A stretch of 33,922 nucleotides of DNA, taken from NCBI GenBank assembly GCA_964638865.1, contig CAZXBG010000023.1, positions 1-33,922 of the forward strand. Reading direction: 5' to 3'. Positions 1 to 10,000 of this stretch are shown one piece after another (position 1 is the first letter of the stretch; each line of letters opens with the position of its first letter). Source of the stretch: UBA7236 sp964638865 (GTDB taxonomy: Bacteria > Bacteroidota > Bacteroidia > Chitinophagales > BACL12). The notes beneath the pieces were generated by a model. That model saw only the letters and a program-made list of their open reading frames with translations, did no database searches and was not told the DNA's origin. The translations under genes were made by a program, and so were the position numbers.

Positions 1-66
1 TATAGAAAACTTTCCTTGGAATAGAGGATTGTCCCCAACTTTTAATATTGACCCCAAAAAAATTAA

Positions 67-2427
67 TCAGAAAAAAACTACATTAATTTCAATATTGGTA
101 TTTCTTCCTTTATCGTCGCTGCAGCTTATTTTTATTTTTCCTTCTTCGGGTTCATAAAAAACAGGAGATTTTGAATCGGCTTGCGTTAATAATTTATCGT
201 TGATATACCAGAATACTTTTTTAACATCTGAAGCTACATTTGCAGATAACATTATTTTTTGTTTATCTGTTTTGTCGATAAAGTACTCCAGATTATGCAC
301 CGGTGAATTTATTGTAGGAGCTCCATCTGCAAATATTCTTTCGCAATCGGGATTATGCGGTGGGATAAGTTCAACAGGAATATTTTTCGTTTGCATCCAG
401 GTAATAATTTCGGGAGAATAGTGCTGATAATATTTTTCCATAAAACCCGATTCGGGTAAACAGGTTGTGCAATAACTGAACGATTCATCCTCTGCTATTA
501 ACACCCTTAATAAATGGTCGCATGTTTCATTTTTTGAAATGCCCGGAATAAAATAATCCAACACTAAATTCGCACAAAAATCGTTAGGATTTTTTCCTGT
601 TTCCGAACATACATATTTAAAATCTATATGCTCAGGCATTTTATTCCAATCTTTATTATTCTCGTTTTCAATTGCATTAAATAAATTAAACAAAAGGGGA
701 GTAGCGATATTGGCTCCGGTTAATTCAGGCACCCCTTTTCCGGAAAAATTTCCAACCCAAACTCCAATAGTATAATTGTTGTTGTAACCGATACTCCACG
801 CATCCTTTCTTCCGTAGGAGGTTCCGGTTTTCCAGGCAATGAGCGGTACATTTTTTGCATTCTGGTAATAATTCGGTAGATCAGGCCTCGTTAATTGGGT
901 GAGAATTTCCGTTGTCATAAAAGCTGCTTCCGGTGAAATTAATGGAATGAAGGAAGTATCCATGTCGTTTTGGAGCCATTTAATATGTTGGTGTTTTCCT
1001 TCATTTGCAAAACTTGCATATAACTTTGTGAGTTGCTCCAGCGTAACACCACATCCTCCCAATGCCACTGATAATCCAAGGTCATTTCTTTTTTTTTCAA
1101 TAGATCGGAAATTACTTTCCACCAGGGTATTAATAAATTTATCCAAGCCAACCTGATTCAAAGTTTTTACAGCCGGTATATTTAAGGAATGTGATAAAGC
1201 AAATTCAACATCCACATTTCCGTGATAATCTTCATCATAATTCTCCGGACTATATCCCGAATAATTTACAGGAACATCAGCGATAATAGAATGAGGAGTT
1301 AAAATTCCTGCATCAAATGCCATTGCATACACCAAAGGTTTTAAAGTGCTGCCCGGAGAACGAACAGCTTGCACTCCATCAACCTGACCTCCATCCGCAG
1401 CATTAAAAAAATCAGCAGAACCTACATAAGCAGTTATTTGATGGGTTCTGTTATCAATAATAATTGCGGCGCCATTGTGAATGTCCAATCCCCATAATTG
1501 TTTGATATAATCGGAAAGTATTTTTTCAGATTTTAATTGGATCTCGGTATTTAATGTAGTTTTTACAATAGCATCACCCGGATATTGAAATTTCATTCGG
1601 GTACAAAAATGCCTGGCAACTTCCGGTCCCTGTGTTCTGAATGCGGTGAATGGTTCTGCTATTGCATCCTCAATAATATCTTCCGGAAATAATTTTGCAT
1701 TTCTGAATCGTTCCAGCCATTTATTTCTTTCTTTAATTATCACATCGTTATTTACACCCGGACGCAGAGAAGTTGGTCGGTTCGGAATAATGGATAATGC
1801 GGTTAGTTCTGAAAGGCTTAATACAGATGGCGTTTTTTCAAGATAAAGAACAGATGCTGCTTTTACACCTTCAATATTGCCGCCGTAAGGAACAAGGTTG
1901 AGATACATTTGTAAAATTTCCTGTTTGGAATACAACATATCCAATTGTAAAGCGCGAAACATTTCCATTAATTTATTCCCATAGGTTCTTTGTTTTGGAT
2001 CCAACAATCGCGCTACCTGCATCGAAATTGTGGATGCTCCTGAAGTTCTGTTGCCTGAAGTTATATTGTTATACAGCGCTCTTACAACTGATACGGGATT
2101 TACTCCGGGATGCTTATAGAAATATTTATCCTCTTTAAAAACAATCGCTTTTTGCATATCAGGAGTAATCTCTTCCAGTTCGGTAAGCATACGCCATTTA
2201 TCGTCGGAAGTAAGAAAGGCATGTAATACACTTCCATCATCTGCAGTAACAATTTGAGAGTATTCAATTTCAACACGTAAAGGAAAAAATAAGTTGAGTG
2301 TAAAATAAAAGATCAAAAAATAGAAAGTTCCTTTTAATACTTTTTTTAATATCCGCAGGAATCTGAATTTTTCAAAAGCAGCATGAACATATAAAAGGGT
2401 TATGTGAATTTTTGATTTAGCACTCAT
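67..2427 (-). CDS. pbpC: Penicillin-binding protein 1C (bifunctional peptidoglycan synthase)
   Basis: Class A penicillin-binding protein, 786 aa, that polymerises and cross-links peptidoglycan on the outer face of the inner membrane. A membrane anchor lies at about residues 30-50. The glycosyltransferase domain (about 60-240) has the catalytic Glu99 in a KEDKYFYKHPGVN motif and the GASTISMQVARL motif at 130-141. The transpeptidase domain has all three motifs: STLK with Ser360, SLN at 414-416 and KTG at 533-535. The Cys-containing linker and the last 90 or so residues match the PBP1C-type C-terminal domain. Its ATG overlaps the stop of the upstream repeat-protein gene by 4 bases (ATGA), so the two are probably translationally coupled. 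PBP1C is often encoded next to bacterial alpha-2-macroglobulin; here that gene lies about 4.6 kb upstream. The assignment to the 1C class rests on the C-terminal extension and this context. Confidence 0.95.
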   Translation of the reverse strand: MSAKSKIHITLLYVHAAFEKFRFLRILKKVLKGTFYFLIFYFTLNLFFPLRVEIEYSQIVTADDGSVLHAFLTSDDKWRMLTELEEITPDMQKAIVFKEDKYFYKHPGVNPVSVVRALYNNITSGNRTSGASTISMQVARLLDPKQRTYGNKLMEMFRALQLDMLYSKQEILQMYLNLVPYGGNIEGVKAASVLYLEKTPSVLSLSELTALSIIPNRPTSLRPGVNNDVIIKERNKWLERFRNAKLFPEDIIEDAIAEPFTAFRTQGPEVARHFCTRMKFQYPGDAIVKTTLNTEIQLKSEKILSDYIKQLWGLDIHNGAAIIIDNRTHQITAYVGSADFFNAADGGQVDGVQAVRSPGSTLKPLVYAMAFDAGILTPHSIIADVPVNYSGYSPENYDEDYHGNVDVEFALSHSLNIPAVKTLNQVGLDKFINTLVESNFRSIEKKRNDLGLSVALGGCGVTLEQLTKLYASFANEGKHQHIKWLQNDMDTSFIPLISPEAAFMTTEILTQLTRPDLPNYYQNAKNVPLIAWKTGTSYGRKDAWSIGYNNNYTIGVWVGNFSGKGVPELTGANIATPLLFNLFNAIENENNKDWNKMPEHIDFKYVCSETGKNPNDFCANLVLDYFIPGISKNETCDHLLRVLIAEDESFSYCTTCLPESGFMEKYYQHYSPEIITWMQTKNIPVELIPPHNPDCERIFADGAPTINSPVHNLEYFIDKTDKQKIMLSANVASDVKKVFWYINDKLLTQADSKSPVFYEPEEGKIKISCSDDKGRNTNIEINVVFF

Positions 2428-3599
2428 TGTTGTTCCGGAGAAAAGAATTTATATTTATTCGGAATATCGTTATACATGATCAAGGTATTATTCACCTCAA
2501 ATCCCAAAACTATATTGTTTGATACTGAAATGGTTTCTCCTTTGTAAAATGCTTTCAGGCGTTTGTCAAGATCAGTATATACCACAATGTCTTTGTCCGC
2601 TTTTATTTTTTCCGGATAAAAAGTTTCTACTACCGATAATGTACCATTACTGAAAACTTTAAAATAATTATTATTGTCGATATACCATAAAATATTATCG
2701 GTAACTTCATAATAAATTGGAGCCTGATTTTCCAATACCACTGTTTTCCCATCATAAAAAACCTGAAACGTTTCTGTATCGTCAATAAATGCAACAATAT
2801 CATCTCCAGTTAAAAATACGGGAAGTCCACTTTCCACATTGTTCACTACTTCTCCGCTACAATATTCCGGAACACCGTCATCATTTACCCCACCAGGAAT
2901 TTCCAGACACATGATCTCCGGAAAATTAAACATTTCGTAAATAGCACCTTTATAAAATATTTTTAAGTAGTTATAACTATCGATGAAAGCAACTGTATTG
3001 GCGCCGGTTTTTACTTTTTTGGGAATGTAGTCATCAACGTCTATTTTTTCATTCTTATAAAAAATTTTAAACTGACCAAGGTGATTTACATAAGCTATCA
3101 CGTTTTTGCCTGCAATTACTTTTTTGGCCGGATTTTTTTCAAGTTCAATGAAACGTTCATCTTGATAAGCATAGAAATAATCGGAATAATCGTGAAAGGC
3201 AGCTATACTATCTCCAAATGCGAAGGGGCTTTGTTGAATATATCCCAGAAATTTTCTTTCTGAGCCATTATAAACGGAAAAACTTCCACCCACACTGTAA
3301 TAAAGGTAATAATCTGTATTCTTATAAAAAACAGGACTTGATATATCCAGTTTTTTTACTTCATGGTTGGTGTAATAAAGCAAATTTCCTGTATTTGTAA
3401 TATAGGCAATGCTATTTGCGCCATTTTGTACAGAAAAAACCTGTTTATGCTCCAGATGAACGATCTTTCCGCCATCGTTCACGTAAAAATTGCCCTGAGG
3501 ATCAGAATATCCCAACATATTTTGACCACAAACAAAGGATTGTAACTTTAAAAAGTAGATTAAAATAAAACAAATACCTGTTAGGGCAAATTTATGCAT
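2424..3599 (-). CDS. Secreted ten-repeat protein (propeller-like), coupled to pbpC
   Basis: No named family recognised. The 391-aa protein has a signal peptide (about 1-25, ending VCG before Gln26). It then has ten copies of a roughly 35-residue unit with the pattern 'N-x-I/V-A-Y/F-I-D ... F-K-V/I-F-Y-K-G-E'. Units begin near residues 28, 62, 97, 130, 166, 201, 267, 302, 337 and 371. A loop with two Cys (Cys231 and Cys247) sits between units six and seven. Short aromatic strand-turn-strand repeats of this kind suggest a beta-propeller or beta-solenoid in the periplasm or at the cell surface. The stop overlaps the pbpC start by 4 bases, so it is the first gene of a two-gene operon and may assist PBP1C (inference). 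Confidence 0.85.
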   Translation of the reverse strand: MHKFALTGICFILIYFLKLQSFVCGQNMLGYSDPQGNFYVNDGGKIVHLEHKQVFSVQNGANSIAYITNTGNLLYYTNHEVKKLDISSPVFYKNTDYYLYYSVGGSFSVYNGSERKFLGYIQQSPFAFGDSIAAFHDYSDYFYAYQDERFIELEKNPAKKVIAGKNVIAYVNHLGQFKIFYKNEKIDVDDYIPKKVKTGANTVAFIDSYNYLKIFYKGAIYEMFNFPEIMCLEIPGGVNDDGVPEYCSGEVVNNVESGLPVFLTGDDIVAFIDDTETFQVFYDGKTVVLENQAPIYYEVTDNILWYIDNNNYFKVFSNGTLSVVETFYPEKIKADKDIVVYTDLDKRLKAFYKGETISVSNNIVLGFEVNNTLIMYNDIPNKYKFFSPEQQ

Positions 3600-3681
3600 A
3601 GGTGAAGAATTACTTTGAAACGCAAATATTTAGTTTAAAGGTATGATATTTGTAAAACTATAAATAAATAACTCCCAAATT
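3600..3681. promoter_or_regulatory. Divergent intergenic region, promoters expected
   Basis: This is an 82-base AT-rich gap between two outward-facing genes, so both promoters should lie here. The best partial matches to the Bacteroidota -7 element (TAnnTTTG) are GATATTTG at 3645-3652 on the plus strand and AATATTTG on the minus strand (3623-3630). Neither is a full match and no well-spaced -33 element is visible, so the exact sites are uncertain. Confidence 0.3.
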
Positions 3682-5235
3682 ATGACACGAATTATTATGC
3701 TCTCCATTTTCAGCACCTTTTTCACCTTGTTTGCAAAGGCGCAAACTGACGATGTTAGTCAGCTTCCGCCTCTTACTGAATTGGGCACAGGCACTTTCAA
3801 AGGGCATCAGGGCGGTCTTTATCCCAATGGCAGTAACGCTATGCCACCGGAATTTTATAACGATGCGGTACAGATGGCTTCCTCCATACAACCTCTTGAT
3901 AAGAATGGGAAAGCTGATGTGAATGGGGAGATTGGACTTGTAGCTTTAGGTGCTTCTACAGTTGCAATGTTCAGCAAAGGAATAGACAAAATGTTGGCTA
4001 AGAGCAATGTTGTAAATAAAGAATTGAATTTTGTTAATTGTGGAATAGGAGGGCAGGATTTAAGTGATATTATGGATCCCAACGCAAATTTCTGGTCGGA
4101 AGTAGATTCTAGAGTTAAGTCTTCAGGAATGACCCTTGATCAGGTGCAGGTGATCTGGTTTCAGGAAGATAATTTAAAGACCCGGGAAAACGATCTTGAC
4201 GGCCGCGGAAAAGCTTTAGTGGATGACTTTACTTATATGGTACAGTTTTGCAAAAAACATTATCCAAACCTAAAATTGTTTTATGTTACCGGAAGGCATA
4301 CTACTGCTTTTATGTCGGCAGAAGGAAAAGATAAACACCGTGAACCCAAAGCATATATTAATGGATGGGCTACTAAATGGCTTATCGAAAATCAAATTAA
4401 TGGTGATAAGGATCTCCGTTACAAAGGTGATGATGCTGTTGCACCGCTTATTTTATGGGGGCCTTATTTCTGGACACAGGGAGAAAAAACACGCAGTGAT
4501 GGTTACAGTTGGACACCCTCTTTGGTAGTAGCAGATGGAGTGCATCCAACAGAAGCCGGAGTTGAAAAAGTATCTAAAGATCTGGTTGATTTTTGGCAAA
4601 CAGATCCGGTTTCTAAAATTTGGTTTTTGGACAATCCGGGTGATGCTCCTTTAATGACTGATTTGAACTACATGCATCTTTCGATTAATAAAACTATTGT
4701 TGAAGACATTTTGTATACGGATATCAGCGATAATTTCAGAATTGTGATTCTCAAGGATTCCACCGTTGTTTTTAATCATGAAAAAGAAAAAAAGCAAAAA
4801 CAATTGGAAATTCAGATCAACGAAAAGGGTAATTATAAATTTCTGATAACAGATGAAAATGGAAAAGCAATAGCCGGAAAATTTATTGTGGATGAAGCAC
4901 TTGCAGTTACTGTTGATAATTCAAAACTCGCAAAAGATGCAAACGATAGTTTATCGGCAAATTATATTGACCCTAATGCTCCGGCATGGATCGTGAACGG
5001 TGCAAATAAATTGCCTAAACTTAAAAAAGTGTTAAGCGGACACGAAGTAGTAAAAGTTACGGTTAAAGATGCAAAGGGAAATACGGTATCTGAAATTGAA
5101 GATGTTTTAAATAAACATACCGACCTAAATGAACTGCTCGAACGCGGTGAATATGCTCTTAACTTTTATGATGAAAGTGGCAAACAAATTTTGCTTCCGG
5201 AAGAGTTTAGGAGTATGGTGAGGATTAAATATTAG
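3682..5235 (+). CDS. Secreted SGNH-hydrolase-like protein
   Basis: Predicted exported 517-aa protein with a signal peptide (1-20, AKA before Gln21). The first 310 residues carry the blocks of the SGNH/GDSL hydrolase fold. Block I is LVALGAST with nucleophile Ser92 (Ala replaces the usual Asp). Block II is GIGGQD with Gly124, block III is FQEDN with Asn164, and block V is DGVHPTEAG with Asp285 and His288. The enzymes of this fold are esterases, lipases or deacetylases acting on glycans or lipids; the substrate cannot be told from sequence. Residues 320-517 look like one or two beta-sandwich modules. It is the only plus-strand gene among minus-strand envelope genes, and its stop lies 13 bases from the stop of the convergent gene, leaving no room for a terminator between them. 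Confidence 0.75.
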   Translation: MTRIIMLSIFSTFFTLFAKAQTDDVSQLPPLTELGTGTFKGHQGGLYPNGSNAMPPEFYNDAVQMASSIQPLDKNGKADVNGEIGLVALGASTVAMFSKGIDKMLAKSNVVNKELNFVNCGIGGQDLSDIMDPNANFWSEVDSRVKSSGMTLDQVQVIWFQEDNLKTRENDLDGRGKALVDDFTYMVQFCKKHYPNLKLFYVTGRHTTAFMSAEGKDKHREPKAYINGWATKWLIENQINGDKDLRYKGDDAVAPLILWGPYFWTQGEKTRSDGYSWTPSLVVADGVHPTEAGVEKVSKDLVDFWQTDPVSKIWFLDNPGDAPLMTDLNYMHLSINKTIVEDILYTDISDNFRIVILKDSTVVFNHEKEKKQKQLEIQINEKGNYKFLITDENGKAIAGKFIVDEALAVTVDNSKLAKDANDSLSANYIDPNAPAWIVNGANKLPKLKKVLSGHEVVKVTVKDAKGNTVSEIEDVLNKHTDLNELLERGEYALNFYDESGKQILLPEEFRSMVRIKY

Positions 5236-5248
5236 CAATGAGGTATAA

Positions 5249-7042
5249 TCAATTAAACGACATCGCTCTGATATTATCTATATAAGTAGTAGTAGTTCCA
5301 TCGGCGTTCCATAAATAGAATTCCAGGAGATCATATTCTTTTAATGGAATTTTAACATCAAAGTTTAGGTTCTTTTTTTCGGATGAACCCATTATCCTGT
5401 GAACTCGTAAGAATTTTACTTTTACCACTTCTCCATTATTCTTAAATTGAACAATAAATTGTGGCATTTTCCAAATGTCCCATTCTTTAATTGGGAAATA
5501 AAAATCGGCAGAAATATTTATCCATTCGACGTCAGTTGAAGGAATTGGAATTGCATAGGGCTGTGTAAATTGTTTTTCTGCGGTAACAAAAAGACACTTT
5601 TTCCCATCTAAAATACCAGTGGTGTCTATTTCGGTAAGGTCATATTCAATATCATTAAAATAGATCTCTTTTACATTTGACCTTTCGCCTTTATGTATTT
5701 CATAGGTATCAAGATATTTTTTATCATCCAGATCAATCTTCAATTTACCAAAAACCTTCCAGAAATATACTCTGTTCATTGCGTTGTCATCGAGTATACT
5801 GTATTTATTATGTGCCTGAAACGTGAGTGTTATATTGAACCAAATAAAAAATCCACAAATGATGGCAATCAGAAATTGTGTTATCCTGTGTGAATTTAAA
5901 ACTGCCTGAACAAGTGCAGCTATAGGTAAACTTAAAAAGGCATAGGACTGAACCATACTGCGTTGTCCAAGGCTACCACCATACCACCAGATATCCCAGC
6001 TGAATGCGATATAAATGTTGAGAATTACAAACAGGAACATTGGAAGAAATAATCCCTTATTGTTTTTATACAAATAGATAAATCCCGGAATAATAAACAA
6101 CATAACAGGAGTATAGATAAACCATCCCTTTTTGTAGGATAATAGTCCCTCTATAATATGCGGATGCAGCCAACTAAATGTTTGTTCTTCATAACTGTAA
6201 AAAAGAAATTTACCCGTTGTTATTTTCCAATAAAAGAGTTGTATACTTCCAACTATTATTGCTCCGAAAATAAATAATAAGGTCATTTTGTATTGTGTGA
6301 AAAAGAATCTTATCCGGGAAATAAGACTTTTATATCCGGTAACATTCCACAGTACAGGAATAAGTACACAAATGATCTCTGTAGGTCTTGTAATAGTTGC
6401 CAATCCACAAAACAAACCTAACAAAAGAGCAATTTTAAGAGTAGGTTTTTCGTGAAATTTAATACTGAACCAAATGATGAACACATATAAAGTAAACAGC
6501 TGATTATGGGTCATCGCATGATCAATGGCACTATAATTTAAATAATTGGAGGCTGTTACTAATAAAAGAAGTGTAATTCCGGTCGCCATTTCAGAAAAAA
6601 AGAGCAATAATATTTTACGCAGAAACCAAAGTCCTAAAAAGGTGTAAAATAAACAACCCAAACTTAACATAACCTGATATGGATGAGAAAATCCATCAGC
6701 GTTTAATCCTGTTGCAGATGCGTATCCATGAGCTATGAAAAAAAACGGGCTGTAAAAAATAGCAGCTCCGATCGGGTATTTCATCGTGTAAGTGCTATCA
6801 GGCAACAAAACGCCCTGATAATCGGAATTAGAGTATCGGTATTTATTTTTTAAAGCTTCCTGAAATTCCAGGTGATGAATATCGTGATAAATAAATATAG
6901 CCGGCAAATAAAAATAATAGCCGGCTACATCGTATGATATGGTTGCTTCAGAACCTTGTTTATTAAACTTGGGATAATAAAAAACAAAACAAAGTATTAC
7001 TAAATAACTTGCAAACAAGGCTACAAGTGAAAAATTTTTCAT
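5249..7042 (-). CDS. Polytopic membrane protein, GT-C glycosyltransferase-like
   Basis: 597-aa membrane protein with about ten hydrophobic helices and a soluble C-terminal region (about 420-597). The N-terminal loop after the first helix has SYDVAGYYFYLPA with Asp38. This resembles the acidic first-loop motif of lipid-phosphosugar-dependent GT-C enzymes (GT39/PMT type), and LATITRPTE lies in a middle helix loop. It probably moves a sugar from a lipid carrier to an envelope acceptor (inference). The ATG at 7042 is preferred: an upstream TTG at 7051 also fits the frame, but GGCGGAG lies directly before the ATG. It starts 19 bases after the alpha-2-macroglobulin gene and is probably co-transcribed with it. 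The C-terminal domain could be carbohydrate-binding. The exact family is not certain. Confidence 0.65.
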   Translation of the reverse strand: MKNFSLVALFASYLVILCFVFYYPKFNKQGSEATISYDVAGYYFYLPAIFIYHDIHHLEFQEALKNKYRYSNSDYQGVLLPDSTYTMKYPIGAAIFYSPFFFIAHGYASATGLNADGFSHPYQVMLSLGCLFYTFLGLWFLRKILLLFFSEMATGITLLLLVTASNYLNYSAIDHAMTHNQLFTLYVFIIWFSIKFHEKPTLKIALLLGLFCGLATITRPTEIICVLIPVLWNVTGYKSLISRIRFFFTQYKMTLLFIFGAIIVGSIQLFYWKITTGKFLFYSYEEQTFSWLHPHIIEGLLSYKKGWFIYTPVMLFIIPGFIYLYKNNKGLFLPMFLFVILNIYIAFSWDIWWYGGSLGQRSMVQSYAFLSLPIAALVQAVLNSHRITQFLIAIICGFFIWFNITLTFQAHNKYSILDDNAMNRVYFWKVFGKLKIDLDDKKYLDTYEIHKGERSNVKEIYFNDIEYDLTEIDTTGILDGKKCLFVTAEKQFTQPYAIPIPSTDVEWINISADFYFPIKEWDIWKMPQFIVQFKNNGEVVKVKFLRVHRIMGSSEKKNLNFDVKIPLKEYDLLEFYLWNADGTTTTYIDNIRAMSFN

Positions 7043-7061
7043 CTCCGCCAAATTACAAAGC

Positions 7062-10000
7062 TTATTTTGATATTTTCACAATTCCTGATCCATTGTAACT
7101 GTGATATTCCTCATTGTACATCGCATCTGCCATTACCGGACCCATTTTATAGGTTCCGGGTGAAACAGCGCGAACAGTGTAATAATAATTTTGTATGGTT
7201 GAACTTGCGGTCACGTATAAGTTTATCCTATCGTCGCGAATATCTTCGTGTTGTGCTTTTGCCTGATCTTTTATCCAGTTTAAACTTGCTGTAGCGCGCA
7301 AACGGTCGTTCTCAATTTCAAATCCTGCCGGAAGTATGTCTGTGATAACAACATTTTCCACATAAGATCCGGTTGCAGCTTGTAAACTTATTTTAACGGT
7401 AATCAGGTCGTTCTGTTTAATTTTTTTCAGGTCAATTTGTTGGCCCCATCTGTCGTAAAAAGTTTTTCGCACTTTCAAATAACTATCTTCCTGTTTATAA
7501 GATCCATCAGAGGTTACCCCGCTTGTCATCCAGAAATAGAATAATTGTCCTTTACCGGAAGTTTCAATAGTAATTTTTTTATTGAGCATGGCCTTGTCCT
7601 CAATAACAAGATCTTTTCCGCTAAATTTTCCAATTTCACTACCATCCGCTTTAATAGTTGCGGTTACTGATGCATCTTTAGTTTTACGGGCGAGTTTTCC
7701 GAATGCCAAAAATGCAAATGAACGTTCCTGCGTATTCAAATAGGGTCTCATTTTCATCATCTCAGATAATTGTTGTGCAAGAATACCTATTTGCTGATTT
7801 TCAGGATCTGTTTCTAACAGGCAATTTAATGCAATTGCCCTGTCGCGAATTGGTGAATAAAAACTTCCTCCAAAAACGGGAATTGATTCTTCACCAATAA
7901 ATGCGGAAGGCAATAATTTTTCATAACTTTTTCTATCGCCTGCAGCTAAATACGACATGGCTAATAAATATTTTCCATCCAAAGGAACCACACTTAAATT
8001 CGCTTTGTAATAATTCATGGTTGAAATTTCTGCTTTGCCTGCAAGTGCCAAAACATACATGGAATAAAAAACTTCTTTAGAAGCCATTTCCTTGCTGAGA
8101 TTCGAATTATAATAGTATACAAAAGTTTTCTTTTGTTTCAGCATATTCTTCATATAACCATACGATTTATTCAACACTTTTTCATCCACGTCGTAACCTG
8201 CTTTTTTTGCTTCCATCATAAAATGTGTGGCATAAATTGTTCCCCACCAGCTTTCATAACCTCCTCCCGGCCAATACATCAATGCACCGTTATACATTTG
8301 CATACTTTCCAGTATACGAATTCCCTCCTGAACATTATAAGATGGATTGAGATCCCTATTTTCTTTCCCATAGATCGATTTAATCAGATCAGCATAGTAG
8401 ATCTGTGGAAATACAGAGGAGGTAATTTGTTCGACGCAACCATGCGGATAATTAATTAAATAATCGAGATCATCCGCAAATTGCACAAGAGGAGAGGTGC
8501 TCAACACCAATTTTGCTTTTGCACTTTGAGGTTCTAAATTATTGGAAATGTCGATTGCAGAAGTTTTACCGGCATCAACAAAACCTGAACCGTTATATTT
8601 TTGTAAAGAAGCCGGTGGTCGAACCGGGATCTCTATTTCTTCCGTAAATTTTTCATTCATTGCACTAACAACCACTTTTACTTTTGCATTTCCTGTTTGG
8701 TTGGTTGCAACAATTTTAAATTCTGCCCGCGATTCTTTGTTTGCATTTGTGCTGAAGTTTTGGGTGGAATTGCCTGCAATTTTTAGTGGTCCTTCCACAG
8801 AAATATTTACATTTCCATTAGTGTTTTTTGCTGTTGTATTTGCAAGTGTAACAGGAACGATAATGGTATCACCCGGACTTAAAAATCTTGGCAGCGAAGT
8901 AGTTACTACAATTGGATCTGCAACTTTAATATGTGTTTCACTACTGCCGAATTGATCATTTTTATATGCCACAACCATTACACGCAAGTCGCCGGAGAAT
9001 TGTGGAATGTCAATATCGAATTTTGCTTTTCCATTGGCATCCGATTTAATAATACCACTCCAATAGGAAACTAATTTTACGCGATTTGCCGTCATCGGAT
9101 TTAATCTGCCTTCCAGATCGTAACCATCACCACCACTCAGTAATTTTTTTAAATATATTTCAGGATATAAATAAGCATACAGATCATAACTCAATACACT
9201 TAAGGCATGCGGCTGATAAAACCATTTGTATGGGTCAGGGGTTTGGAAATTTTTAATTTGTAGAATACCTTCATCAACAACTGCAACTGTTAATTCTGCA
9301 TTTGGCGCAGTTTTAATACTGATGGTCTGTTTTTTATTGGAACGCGAATTTTTTTCATGTGTTACAACAACATTTAATTTTTTACTTGGATTTTCTACTT
9401 TTAAATTAGTGATACCATGGGCTACTGTAAGCGGTAATTCACTATTATCCGCAGGTCGAAACAAAGTTGCTGTCACATAAATATTTGGAAGGTGACTGTT
9501 ATTGATCTTTAGTTTAAGCGACGCTGATTTTTTATCTGTGTCCAAATAATAATATTCATATACTTTATTTCTTTCCACTGTAACCAATAATTTACCATTA
9601 AATGGTGCAGTAAAAATAATATTGGCATCTTCACCCACATTATACGTTTCTTTATCAGCAACAATATTGATATTGCCTTCGGTATTTACCTCAAATGAAT
9701 TACTCTGCGTATTTCCCCACCCATAAGCATAAAAATACTGACTAACAAAGGTGGAAGCATTTGGCGATTTTATACGAACTTCATATTGTCCACTCAATTC
9801 CGGGGTATAACTTACTGAGGTTGTTGTTTCAGTAACAGTTATATTATGCGTGGATAACAATCGTTCTACCTTGTTTGATCTGTAACTATAATATGTGCCG
9901 CTTCTTTCAATTACGGTTTCATATTCATGTTTAATTATTTCTACTTTTGCAGGCGCACCATTTACAAGTTTATCATCTTTATCCACTGCTATAAATGGAA

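Noticed and set aside
8542..8955. 137-aa plus-strand open frame inside the alpha-2-macroglobulin gene
   Set aside because: It lies wholly antisense to a well-supported coding region and shows no family motif.
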